A stretch of DNA of 64,000 nucleotides from CAYMCQ01 sp964389025 (lineage in GTDB: Bacteria > Verrucomicrobiota > Verrucomicrobiia > Limisphaerales > CAYMCQ01). Numbering within the stretch: position 1 is the stretch's first letter; each line of letters opens with the position of its first letter. Made by a program: the position numbers and the translations under genes. This document shows positions 15,999 through 23,968 of this stretch, piece by piece. The notes below the pieces were generated by a model. It did not search any database and had not been told where the DNA came from. It worked only from the letters and a program-made list of their open reading frames with translations. The DNA is taken from positions 11,826 to 75,825 of the forward strand of contig CAYMCQ010000011.1 in NCBI GenBank assembly GCA_964389025.1, read 5' to 3'.

Positions 15999-17075
15999 AG
16001 TTTTCGCAAGCGGCGAGGTTCCCTGAAGCGCGAAAAGTTTCCCGTCCCACGTTGTGACGAGGATCGTTCCGTTCGGAGCGACTGCCGGTGAAGCCACAAC
16101 CTGCGAGCCAAGCCATGAACTCCATTTCCAGTTTTTGGCACCGTCAACGGCGGACAAGGTAAAAAACTGCGTCCCAAAATAAATCGTGCCGTCGGCAGCG
16201 ACTGCGGGCGACGAATCAACGCGGCCCTGGGTTTCTATCTCCCATTTTTTCATTCCATCGGTGCTGATTGCGAAAAGCTTGGTGCTCACACCGACGAAAA
16301 TATTTCCATCCTTGTCGAGGGCGGGGGACGACTCGCTGATGCCGCCGGTCTTCAACGCCCACCTTTTCTTCCCGTCCGGCGCGAGCGCATAAAAGTTTCC
16401 ATCAAGCGAAGTGAAATAAACCGTTCCATCAGCGGCAATCGCCGGAGAAGAAATGATTTGTCCGCCCGTTGCGAACCCCCATTTTTTCGCCCCGCTGGAG
16501 TTTAGCGCATAAAATGTTTTGTCGTGCGAGCCGAAATAAATTGTGCCGTCAGCGCCAATAGCCGGTGAAGAAACGATTGGTCCGCTTGTGGCAAAAACCC
16601 ATTTCTTCCTTCCATCTGGCGACAGCGCGTAAAAACTTTTGTCCCACGAGCCAAAATAGATTGTCCCGTTTGTGCCGATGGCGGCTGACGAATCAACCCA
16701 TCCTTCGGTAGCAAAAGTCCATTTGCGTTTTCCCGTGGGCGCAATCGAGTGGAGTTTGCGGTCGCGGCTGCCGATGTAAATCGTGCCATCGTCTGCGATT
16801 GCCGGCGACGAGCGCGTCTCTCGCCCTGTCTGGTAAATCCATTTCTGCGCGCCTTTTGGGTTGACGGCGTAAACCACTCCTCGCCACGAGCCGAAATAAA
16901 TCGTTCCGTCTGGCGCGACTGCAGGCGAAGAATCATTGTTGTAGCTCGGAAACTGGAAAGTCCAAAGATTGGTTCCCTGCGGTATTTGCCCAAAGGCGGT
17001 GTGCGGGAAAAGAAATCCCACGCAAAGCAGTAGGGCGGCGCGAAAGAAATTTGCCCGCGGAACAGTCCGGTTCAT
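15939..17075 (-). CDS. Exported PQQ-type beta-propeller protein
   Basis: The protein has 378 residues with a signal peptide (AALLLCVGFLFPHTAFG). The mature protein is built of at least seven propeller blades with the repeated pattern SSPAIGADGTIYFGSxDKxFYALNPDGKKKWxFATGG, here seen as units of about 40 residues. The blades have the A-D-G-T-I-Y and W signature of PQQ_2-type repeats, as in BamB and quinoprotein-like proteins, without evident PQQ catalytic residues. A binding or scaffold role outside the cytoplasm is likely. Its start codon overlaps the stop of the radical SAM gene (TAATG), so it is translationally coupled to it. Confidence 0.85.
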   Translation of the reverse strand: MNRTVPRANFFRAALLLCVGFLFPHTAFGQIPQGTNLWTFQFPSYNNDSSPAVAPDGTIYFGSWRGVVYAVNPKGAQKWIYQTGRETRSSPAIADDGTIYIGSRDRKLHSIAPTGKRKWTFATEGWVDSSAAIGTNGTIYFGSWDKSFYALSPDGRKKWVFATSGPIVSSPAIGADGTIYFGSHDKTFYALNSSGAKKWGFATGGQIISSPAIAADGTVYFTSLDGNFYALAPDGKKRWALKTGGISESSPALDKDGNIFVGVSTKLFAISTDGMKKWEIETQGRVDSSPAVAADGTIYFGTQFFTLSAVDGAKNWKWSSWLGSQVVASPAVAPNGTILVTTWDGKLFALQGTSPLAKTSWPMFRANLRHTGNISTIK

Positions 17076-18133
17076 TAGACGTGTCGCGATTCGGCGATGG
17101 CGCGCTCGATTTTCGGAGGCGCGTGCGAGCCGTTGATTTTTTTCGCCGCGTAAAAATCCGCGAGGCTTTGTTTCGACGCGCTCAATCCCTCAGCGGCGAC
17201 TGCCGTCAGGATTCTTTCCTCGGTCATGATGAAACGGTCGCGTTTGTAGAGCAGATAATCGCCGCGCATGTCATCCGGCGTCAGGTTGATCGTCACGAGA
17301 TTAGCTCCCGTGCGCAGGCCGCGCCGATAACCGCAGCCCGGCTCGGCCAGATTCAGCGCGCTCACCGCAGGAATCACCCAGTCGGGGCGCATCAGTCGCA
17401 GCGCGGCCATGCAATTCAAAGTCTGCTCGATGTCCGCGACGGGAGCTTGTGCGAGCGGAGTTTCGTCGCCGGGGATGAACGGACTGACGCTGCAACCATC
17501 AAGGGGCAATTCGCTTGCGAGCGAAAAATTTTCCAGCAAGTCGTTGTCGTTCTGTCCGGGCAATCCTGAAATAAAACCTGAACTCACCTTCCAACCTTCC
17601 GACGACAGCAGCCGGATGTGCGCAATCCGTTCGTCAAAACTCCCCGGTGCCCTGAAGTCGGCATATTTTTCCCTGTTCGCAATCTCGAACTTCAAGATGT
17701 AAATGGCCGCGCCCGCCGCTTTCAATTCCGCGTAAAGTTCGCGCGTGAGAGTCCCGAGGCAGACGCTGATTCCCAAATTTGTTTCGCGCGCCAAGGTTTT
17801 TATCAGTGGAAGAACGACTTCGCGGATGGCGACAGGGTCTTCGCCCGCCTGAATGTTCACGTCCGTCACGAAACCCGGGCGGTGCCCGATGAGCATCTCG
17901 GCAAGTTGTTCGTGCCGGGCACGGTGGCGGGCAAGCGTGCGGTTGTCACGGCGCATCCCGCAGTAGGAGCAGTTCCTCCGACAATAGTTCGAAACCTCCA
18001 CGACGGCGCGAACAAAAACCTTTCTTCCAAACCTGCTTTGTGCGGCTTCGGCAGCTTGCGCGTGGAGCTCTTCCTGTTCGACTCCACGGCAGCCCAACAT
18101 TTCGCGCGTGGGCGTGAAACACACATGGTTCAT
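17075..18133 (-). CDS. Radical SAM enzyme of the BioB/HydE/PylB group
   Basis: The protein has 352 residues. The 4Fe-4S/SAM motif CxxxCxxC is CRRNCSYCGM at about residue 50. Further family blocks are GFVTDVNIQAGEDP, IYILKFEIANREKY, SSGFISGLPGQNDNDLLENF and a C-terminal barrel with CSVSPFIPGDETPLA and GANLVTINLTPDDMRGDYLLY. This matches the HydE/PylB/biotin-synthase-like group better than true BioB, but no hydrogenase or biotin gene lies nearby, so the substrate is open. ATG 18133 gives a usual family length; an in-frame ATG at 18169 is possible. Coupled by TAATG to the PQQ propeller gene downstream. Confidence 0.78.
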   Translation of the reverse strand: MNHVCFTPTREMLGCRGVEQEELHAQAAEAAQSRFGRKVFVRAVVEVSNYCRRNCSYCGMRRDNRTLARHRARHEQLAEMLIGHRPGFVTDVNIQAGEDPVAIREVVLPLIKTLARETNLGISVCLGTLTRELYAELKAAGAAIYILKFEIANREKYADFRAPGSFDERIAHIRLLSSEGWKVSSGFISGLPGQNDNDLLENFSLASELPLDGCSVSPFIPGDETPLAQAPVADIEQTLNCMAALRLMRPDWVIPAVSALNLAEPGCGYRRGLRTGANLVTINLTPDDMRGDYLLYKRDRFIMTEERILTAVAAEGLSASKQSLADFYAAKKINGSHAPPKIERAIAESRHV

Positions 18134-18255
18134 GCGCGCCGAACTTAGCTGCTTCGAGCCTGAGCGCAATCCAAAATCTCTTCCGCCCGACGCGCCGACC
18201 TGGATAAATCAAAATTCTGCTTGCGCCAGTCCACCGCTCGAAAACATTCTCGCCC

Positions 18256-18621
18256 ATGCCGAACTCGCAGACAGCCGTCACTTCCCGCCCGCTATGGCTT
18301 AGAATTCTGTTGAGGGTTGTTTCAATGTTTGTTTTCGCCGCGATCCTTGGCCTCGTCGTTGGCTTCACTTTGCACAAGCTGGATGAAATCACTTCGCCGG
18401 CGGGATTTGGCCGCGGCATGATTCACGGCGCGCTCATGCCGATGTCGTTTCCAAATCTCATCGTTGGCCACGACGTCACGATCTACGCGGCGAACAATAC
18501 GGGCGTTCCCTATAAACTCGGCTACGCGCTCGGCGTGAATGGCTGCGGGTTCATATTCTTTGGCCTGCTGTTTTGGCGGCTCAAGCGATTGCGGCATGAC
18601 ATTTCTCAAATGAAGAAATGA
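18256..18621 (+). CDS. Small membrane protein, function unknown
   Basis: The protein has 121 residues with two clear membrane segments: VVSMFVFAAILGLVVGFTL (about 20-39) and LGVNGCGFIFFGLLFW (about 92-108). The loop between carries GRGMIHGALMPMSFPNLIVG, which may be a re-entrant or amphipathic stretch. The C-terminus is basic (RLKRLRHDISQMKK), suggesting it is cytoplasmic. It is divergent from the radical SAM gene and followed by a REP-type hairpin. No family recognised. Confidence 0.6.
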   Translation: MPNSQTAVTSRPLWLRILLRVVSMFVFAAILGLVVGFTLHKLDEITSPAGFGRGMIHGALMPMSFPNLIVGHDVTIYAANNTGVPYKLGYALGVNGCGFIFFGLLFWRLKRLRHDISQMKK

Positions 18622-18634
18622 ATTTCGCAAATTT

Positions 18635-18716
18635 CGGAGGGCGGAGTTCCACGACGCCCCGACTTCGCATTGATTCAGGCGTCGTGGAACTCCGCCCTCC
18701 GAACTCCGCCCTCTGA
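18635..18716. repeat. REPIN-like hairpin plus partial third half-site
   Basis: Arms 18635-18659 and 18678-18701 are inverted and match the arms at 594-668 and 9147-9219. A further partial copy (AACTCCGCCCTCTGAA, 18702-18717) follows directly, so two right-hand half-sites are in tandem. It separates a small membrane protein gene from trxB. Confidence 0.88.
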
Positions 18717-18756
18717 ACTTGCAAACGTCGCACGCAGAATCTACCTTTCGCGCCTT

Positions 18757-19686
18757 ATGGAAAAAGTCGTCATCATGGGCACCGGTTGCGCAGGGCTGAC
18801 CGCAGCGCTCTACACTGCGCGCGCCAATCTCCAACCGCTCGTTCTCACCGGCATCATGCCCGGCGGCCTGCTCACCACCACGAGCATCGTCGAAAATTAT
18901 CCCGGCTTTCCCGAAGGTATTGACGGCTACGAACTGATGACGCGGATGCAAAAGCAGGCCGAGCGTTTCGGCGCGCGGGTGAAATTTGCGACGATCGAAG
19001 CCGTGGATTTTTCCAAGCAACCCTTCGTCGTGACCGCTGACGGCGAAAAAATCGAAACGCAAACGTTCATCATCGCGAGTGGCGCGAGCCATCGGCATCT
19101 CGGCTTGAAGTCCGAGGATTTGCTGGAGAAAAAAGGTGTCACCTACTGCGCGACGTGCGACGGTGCGCTGCCGATGTTCCGCAACCAGCCGCTCGTCGTC
19201 GTCGGCGGCGGAGATTCCGCGTGTGAAGAAGCAACTTATCTGACCCGATTCGCTTCAACGGTTCATTTGATTCATCGCCGCGACAAATTGCGCGCGTCCA
19301 AAATCATGGCCGACCGCACGCTCGCCAATCCCAAGATCAAACCCGTGTGGGATTCCGCCGTCACTGAAATCCTCGATCCGAAGCAGGACAAAGTCACTGG
19401 AGTGCGCGTGAAGAACCTCAAGACGAACGCCGAGAGCGTTCTAGACTGCGCCGGAGTTTTCGTCGCCATCGGCCACGAGCCAAACACAAAACTTTTCAAG
19501 GGCGTAATCGAGATGGACGAGCACGGCTACATTTTGACAGGGAAAGGAACTGCGACCAACGTCCCGGGAGTTTTCGTCGCCGGCGATTGCAACGACCGCA
19601 CATATCGTCAGGCCGTGACTGCGGCGGGTTTGGGTTGCGCGGCGGCGATTGACGCGGAGCGTTATCTGGCGGCGCTCAACCAATAA
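18757..19686 (+). CDS. trxB: Thioredoxin reductase
   Basis: This flavoprotein of 309 residues transfers electrons from NADPH to thioredoxin in the cytoplasm. The FAD-binding motif is GTGCAGLTAAL near the N-terminus. The redox-active pair is Cys131/Cys134 in YCATCDGA, followed by the NADPH site VVVGGGDSACEEATYL. The C-terminal FAD block is GVFVAGDCNDRTYRQAVTAAG. ATG 18757 is chosen because family similarity starts immediately (MEKVVIMGTG); the frame extends upstream into the REP hairpin, which should not be coding. Length and domain order are normal. Confidence 0.95.
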   Translation: MEKVVIMGTGCAGLTAALYTARANLQPLVLTGIMPGGLLTTTSIVENYPGFPEGIDGYELMTRMQKQAERFGARVKFATIEAVDFSKQPFVVTADGEKIETQTFIIASGASHRHLGLKSEDLLEKKGVTYCATCDGALPMFRNQPLVVVGGGDSACEEATYLTRFASTVHLIHRRDKLRASKIMADRTLANPKIKPVWDSAVTEILDPKQDKVTGVRVKNLKTNAESVLDCAGVFVAIGHEPNTKLFKGVIEMDEHGYILTGKGTATNVPGVFVAGDCNDRTYRQAVTAAGLGCAAAIDAERYLAALNQ

Positions 19687-19891
19687 GGAGTCCAAAAACT
19701 TTTTTTGAAAGGCGGGAGTGCGAACCAGGTTGTCCTTTACGCACGGCAGCAGGATTGCAGCTTGCTTGACCCCGCATCTGGTTCCTGTTACAACAAACTT
19801 GCTGCAACCATAGATATGTCCTAGCCTCAACCAATGACTTGCACAAGGCATCTCAACAAGAATGGCAGACGACAGGGGTCATTGAACCACG

Positions 19892-21256
19892 ATGAATTTT
19901 AACAAACCTTCCACATCTTTTTTGTGGGGCGCCGTCACTTTGGTGGCTGGATTGTGGCTGGCGATCGATCAGTCGGTTGCCGCGCCCGGCGACTTGGACC
20001 CAGTCTTCAATTCCAGTGCGAACAAAACTGTCCGGGCAATTGCGGTCCAGCCGGACGGGAAAATTTTCATTGGTGGAGATTTCACGTCAGTTAACGGCGT
20101 CGCGAGGGAGCATGTTGCCCGGCTCAACGCAGACGGCAGTCTGGACACCAGCTTCGATCCTGATCTGGCGGCGGACAACCGTAATCAGGTGTTTTCCGTA
20201 GCGCTGCAACCGGATGGGAAAATACTGATTGGCGGTTACTTGGTAACGACAAACAACACCAACTATGTCGCGCGACTCAACCCAAACGGCAGCGTGGACA
20301 GCAGTTTCGCTTCTGAGACGGGTGTGACTAATTCTAATGCCCTCGTCTATTCCATCGTCATCCAGCCGGACGCAAAGATAATTATCGGGGCGGAAATGAA
20401 TGCAATATACGCGACGAACACCATTGCGCGCCTCAACACCAACGGCAGTCCCGATGTCAGTTTCAATCCCGGCACTGGAACAGACGACGCTGTCCGCTCC
20501 ATCGCATTGCAACCCGACGGCAAGATCATCATCGGAGGCTGGTTCGTGAATGTGAATGGAACCAACCGCAATCGCATCGCGCGGCTCAACGCGGATGGCA
20601 GTTTGGACGAGACTTTCGATCCCGGCACAGGAGCAAACAATGACGTCGAATCCGTGGTGTTGCAACCGAATGGCAACGTGCTTTTAGGAGGTTTTTTCAC
20701 AACCGTAAACGACACAAACCGCAGCTACATCGCCCGACTCAATCCCGATGGCAGCTTGGACGAGAGTTTCGACCCTGGTGCGGGAATAGCAGGCGTTGCG
20801 CTTCCGGCAATTTATTCAGTCGTGCCGCAATTTGATGGCAAGCTGTTCATTGGAGGCAGGTTCACAACGGTGAACAGCACGAACCGCAGCCGCATTGCGC
20901 GGCTCAACCCCGACGGCAGCCTGGACACCAGCTTCGATCCGGGAACGGGGGTGACAGGTCCGCAAAGTCCGACCGTTCTTCCTATCGCGTTGCAACAGGA
21001 TGACAAAGTCCTGATCGGCGGCCTTTTTACAACGGTTAACGGCGCGGCGCGCACCAATCTCGCGAGGCTCATCGGCGATGCCAGACTTGCAATTCAAAGG
21101 CTCGGTGGCAGCGTCGTGGTGAATTGGTCGAGCGCCGGCTTTTCCCTGCAAAGCGCTCCGCTCCCAACCGGCACATTCACCAACGTCGATGCGGCCAGCC
21201 CTTACACTAATCCTGCCAACACCCCGCAGCGATATTTCCGGCTCAAGGCCAACTGA
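19892..21256 (+). CDS. Exported delta-60 repeat beta-propeller protein
   Basis: The protein has 454 residues with a signal peptide (LWGAVTLVAGLWLA). The mature part consists of about six blades of the delta-60 (DUF5122) type with the pattern AVQPDGKIFIGGDFTSVNG and ARLNADGSLDTSFDPGTG, each about 55-60 residues. The C-terminal 60 residues (VVVNWSSAGFSLQSAP and PQRYFRLKAN) form the small beta-domain that often closes verrucomicrobial secreted repeat proteins. No enzymatic residues are seen; a surface or extracellular binding role is likely. It stands alone, followed convergently by the response-regulator gene ten bases away. Confidence 0.87.
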   Translation: MNFNKPSTSFLWGAVTLVAGLWLAIDQSVAAPGDLDPVFNSSANKTVRAIAVQPDGKIFIGGDFTSVNGVAREHVARLNADGSLDTSFDPDLAADNRNQVFSVALQPDGKILIGGYLVTTNNTNYVARLNPNGSVDSSFASETGVTNSNALVYSIVIQPDAKIIIGAEMNAIYATNTIARLNTNGSPDVSFNPGTGTDDAVRSIALQPDGKIIIGGWFVNVNGTNRNRIARLNADGSLDETFDPGTGANNDVESVVLQPNGNVLLGGFFTTVNDTNRSYIARLNPDGSLDESFDPGAGIAGVALPAIYSVVPQFDGKLFIGGRFTTVNSTNRSRIARLNPDGSLDTSFDPGTGVTGPQSPTVLPIALQQDDKVLIGGLFTTVNGAARTNLARLIGDARLAIQRLGGSVVVNWSSAGFSLQSAPLPTGTFTNVDAASPYTNPANTPQRYFRLKAN

Positions 21257-21265
21257 AAGCCGGCG

Positions 21266-21961
21266 CTACGGCACCAGTTTGTAGCCGATTCCGTGAACGG
21301 TCTGCAAATGTTTCGGCTCATCGCCGTTGTCGCCGAGTTTTTTTCGCAACTGCACGATGACTTGATCCAGCGTGCGGGTCGTCCCGAAATAATTGTAGCC
21401 CCAAACTTCGTTCAGTAATTTGTTGCGCGACAACACTTCGCCGGGGTGCGCGTGGAAAAATTGCAACAGCTTCATCTCCTTCGCCGTCAATTCCCCGCTG
21501 ACCTTGCCGCGCTTGAGTTGGAAAGTTTTTGGATCAACCGTGGTGTCGCCAATTTTGAAAATCTCCTCTGAGAGACTTTCTTTCTTTTCCGGATCGCCAG
21601 TCCGGCGGAGCAGAGCATGAATGCGGGCCAGCAATTCGCGAACGCCGAACGGCTTCGTCACGTAATCATCTGCGCCCAAATCCAGCCCGACAACCTTGTC
21701 AATTTCCTGACCCTTCGCCGTGAGCATCACGATCGGCGTCGCGATTTTTTTCGCGCGAAGCTTTTTGCAGATGTCATAGCCGCTCAAGCCCGGCAACATC
21801 ACATCGAGGACAATCAACGCAGGCCGATGTTTTGCCATCGCCTCCAGCGCGCCATCACCGCGATTACACACCGCGACATCAAACCCGTCGCTTTTCAAGA
21901 CTTCCTCCAGCCCCAGCAAGATGTGCGGGTCATCTTCGACGACTAAAATTCTTGTTTTCAT
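21266..21961 (-). CDS. OmpR/PhoB-family response regulator
   Basis: The protein has 231 residues. The receiver domain has the acidic pair Asp10/Asp11, phospho-acceptor Asp53 (LIVLDVMLPG), the switch Thr in VMLTAKG and Lys in DDYVTKPFG. The C-terminal winged-helix DNA-binding domain (about 135-231) ends with the OmpR signature VWGYNYFGTTRTLDQVIVQL and VHGIGYKLVP. ATG 21961 is preferred over a TTG two codons upstream. The partner sensor kinase is encoded immediately upstream in the same direction, with a palindromic repeat filling the spacer. Targets cannot be read from the window. Confidence 0.93.
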   Translation of the reverse strand: MKTRILVVEDDPHILLGLEEVLKSDGFDVAVCNRGDGALEAMAKHRPALIVLDVMLPGLSGYDICKKLRAKKIATPIVMLTAKGQEIDKVVGLDLGADDYVTKPFGVRELLARIHALLRRTGDPEKKESLSEEIFKIGDTTVDPKTFQLKRGKVSGELTAKEMKLLQFFHAHPGEVLSRNKLLNEVWGYNYFGTTRTLDQVIVQLRKKLGDNGDEPKHLQTVHGIGYKLVP

Positions 21962-21971
21962 TTTCAAAACC

Positions 21972-22079
21972 GTAGGAGACGACCCGTCCTCCGGAGCAGC
22001 ACTGCGGAGGGTAAAGGTAACGAGACTCTGACTTTTGTAATTGTAAGTTTAGAATGATTCTCCTCACGTCGTCTCCTGC
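21972..22079. repeat. Palindromic repeat between kinase and regulator genes
   Basis: The right half-site 22059-22079 (reverse complement GCAGGAGACGACGTGAGGAG) is inverted relative to 21972-21992 (GTAGGAGACGACCCGTCCTC). An inner hairpin CCTCCG...CGGAGG lies at 21988-22010. Related half-sites (GTAGCAGCCGACGTGAG) occur at 23887-23957 and 25405-25474. The stop codon of the kinase gene lies within the right arm. Confidence 0.7.
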
Positions 22080-23875
22080 GAAGTTATGGGCAACCGCAGC
22101 ACAAAACAACTTCCGCCGCCTTCGCGCTGCTCGCAAGTCACGTCGCCGCCGTGCGCGCGGGCGATTTGTCGGGCGAGCGTCAGCCCAAGCCCAGAGCCTT
22201 GAATCCCGCTGTTGAGCGAATCATGCACGCGATAAAATTTCTCAAAAATATTTTCCTCGCTGCCTCGTGGCACGCCGATGCCGCGATCCATCACGCGCAA
22301 TTCCGCGTGCGGCAATGGCCCGGACTTTTGCTCCAACTTCACGGAGATTTCATTTTTGCCGTCAGAATATTTTTCAGCGTTCGACAACAGGTTGACGATG
22401 ATTTGCGCCAGCGCATCGCGGTCGCAGTTGATTGGAATTTCAGACGACGGCGATCCGCAATCGAACTTGAAGCCGTTCGATTCAAGGTGCGGGCGATAAG
22501 CTTCGGCAGTGTCGCGAACCAACGCGGTGAAATTACACTTGGCAAAGTTGTATTTCTTCTCGCCGCGCTCCATGCGCGCGAAGTCCAGCACGTTGTTGAT
22601 GAGCCGCGTCAGCCGCGCGGTTTCTGATGTGATGATTTGCAAATACGAGCGCTGTTTTTCTCTGTCAGCCACGCGATTTTCCGCGAGCAACTCGGCGAAC
22701 ATGCGGATTGAAGTGAGCGGAGTTTTCAATTCATGCGAGACGTTGCTGACAAAATCCGTTTTCTGCCGCGCAAGTTTGAGTTGCGATTTCACGTCGCTCA
22801 AAATCAACCAACTGCCGATACTGATGGCGACGAGCAAAACCGCGATGAGCAGGCCGAGCGTGAGCTTCAAAGTTTGCGCGGACTTCGTGAGCGCCTTCGG
22901 ATCGGTCAGATAAACCACCGCCTCCCAGTGCGGCAGCGCCTCGCCGATTTCCGTGGCGGCGAACGGGTGTTTCCAGTTCGTCTGAAATTTCGAGAGCGAT
23001 TGCGCGACGGGCTTGCCCTTGTCGTCGAGGATCGCGAGGCAAATCTCCTCACTGGTCTCGGGATGAAACTCCTGCAACAAACTTCGGAGGCCGTCGCCCA
23101 GTTTGTCCAGCGCCAGTTGCGCGCCGAAAACCAGTTGCGGATTGCGCGGCGAGCGATACCAGACCAGCACGTTCAATTTGTTCTCCAAAAATCTCGCGAG
23201 CGCGCCCTCGGTTTCGTCTGCGACGAGCTTGCAAAATTCCCCTTCGGATGACGACAGTTTCGACAATTGCTCAGCCTGCTGCTGGCCTTGTGGGGCGTTG
23301 ATTTGCTGCTGGAGAACAATGTTCCGGGTCTGCTGCGCTTTGAGCGAAGAATTGTAGCCAGCATCGCTCTTGGCGGCGGCATTGTAATTCTGCGGGACTT
23401 TGTTGAGCGCAACGTTCGCGTCGTTCGCGATGAGATTTTTCCCGGTTTTCGGGTTGTTCAAAAAAACTTCGGCGACTTCGCTGCAACGGAGAAACTTCCC
23501 GTTGTCCGAGCAGAACACTTGCGCCTCCGGGCTGCTTGACGGCAACGGGCAAAGTAGCTGCCCGCTCATTGAGACGACGAAGCCAATTTGTGCGAGTGGC
23601 CAGTTTGCGCGCAATTGGGTGTCGAAATTTTGCGCGGCATCGCCGGGATTTTGCTTTGCGAGCAGCGTTTCCACTTGCGCGCGGAAATCGCGTTGCTGCG
23701 CGGACAACAGATTTTCCGCTTCCTTCGCCAGCGAATCGGCCACGCCCTGGTAAAGCAGCGAGCGCTGGCGTTCGATGACGAATTGCTGGTCGCGGATCGA
23801 ACGCACCGCCAGCCACGCCAGCACAAGGCTCGGCGCGAGCACGGCGATGAAAAATACGAGCGCGAGTTTTTTCAT
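22064..23875 (-). CDS. Membrane sensor histidine kinase
   Basis: The protein has 603 residues with two membrane segments (LALVFFIAVLAPSLVLAWL at 3-21, and LTLGLLIAVLLVAISIGSWL near 340-360). They frame a periplasmic sensor region of about 300 residues that is rich in Gln and Ala and matches no named sensor domain that I recognise. The HisKA domain has phospho-acceptor His381 in NVSHELKTPLTSIRM. The ATPase domain has the N box (NLLSNAEKYS), the D-x-G box (DRGIGVPRG) and the G box (GSGLGLTLARQIARAHGG). It is probably transcribed together with the response regulator downstream. The last residues (SQETT) and the stop come from a palindromic repeat. Confidence 0.92.
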   Translation of the reverse strand: MKKLALVFFIAVLAPSLVLAWLAVRSIRDQQFVIERQRSLLYQGVADSLAKEAENLLSAQQRDFRAQVETLLAKQNPGDAAQNFDTQLRANWPLAQIGFVVSMSGQLLCPLPSSSPEAQVFCSDNGKFLRCSEVAEVFLNNPKTGKNLIANDANVALNKVPQNYNAAAKSDAGYNSSLKAQQTRNIVLQQQINAPQGQQQAEQLSKLSSSEGEFCKLVADETEGALARFLENKLNVLVWYRSPRNPQLVFGAQLALDKLGDGLRSLLQEFHPETSEEICLAILDDKGKPVAQSLSKFQTNWKHPFAATEIGEALPHWEAVVYLTDPKALTKSAQTLKLTLGLLIAVLLVAISIGSWLILSDVKSQLKLARQKTDFVSNVSHELKTPLTSIRMFAELLAENRVADREKQRSYLQIITSETARLTRLINNVLDFARMERGEKKYNFAKCNFTALVRDTAEAYRPHLESNGFKFDCGSPSSEIPINCDRDALAQIIVNLLSNAEKYSDGKNEISVKLEQKSGPLPHAELRVMDRGIGVPRGSEENIFEKFYRVHDSLNSGIQGSGLGLTLARQIARAHGGDVTCEQREGGGSCFVLRLPITSQETT

Positions 23876-23886
23876 CTCAGACGGAT

Positions 23887-23957
23887 TGTAGCAGCCGACG
23901 TGAGCAGGCTCTAACTTTTTTCGCACAAGAAGGAGCCTCCTCACATCGGCTGCTGCA
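23887..23957. repeat. Palindromic repeat upstream of the kinase gene
   Basis: Arms 23887-23911 and 23933-23957 (25 bp, three mismatches) are inverted around a 21-base loop. The half-site reads TGTAGCAGCCGACGTGAGCA. It lies between the stop of the 452-residue exported protein gene and the kinase start, which are transcribed in the same direction. Confidence 0.85.
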
Positions 23958-23968
23958 GACGGGCGGAG

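Noticed and set aside
17075..18133. Evidence for an FeFe-hydrogenase because of the HydE-like protein
   Set aside because: No hydrogenase structural gene, HydF or HydG is in the window, and HydE-like proteins occur without hydrogenase.
18670..18756. N-terminal extension of thioredoxin reductase
   Set aside because: These codons are REP repeat sequence; the FAD-binding motif requires a start at about 18757.
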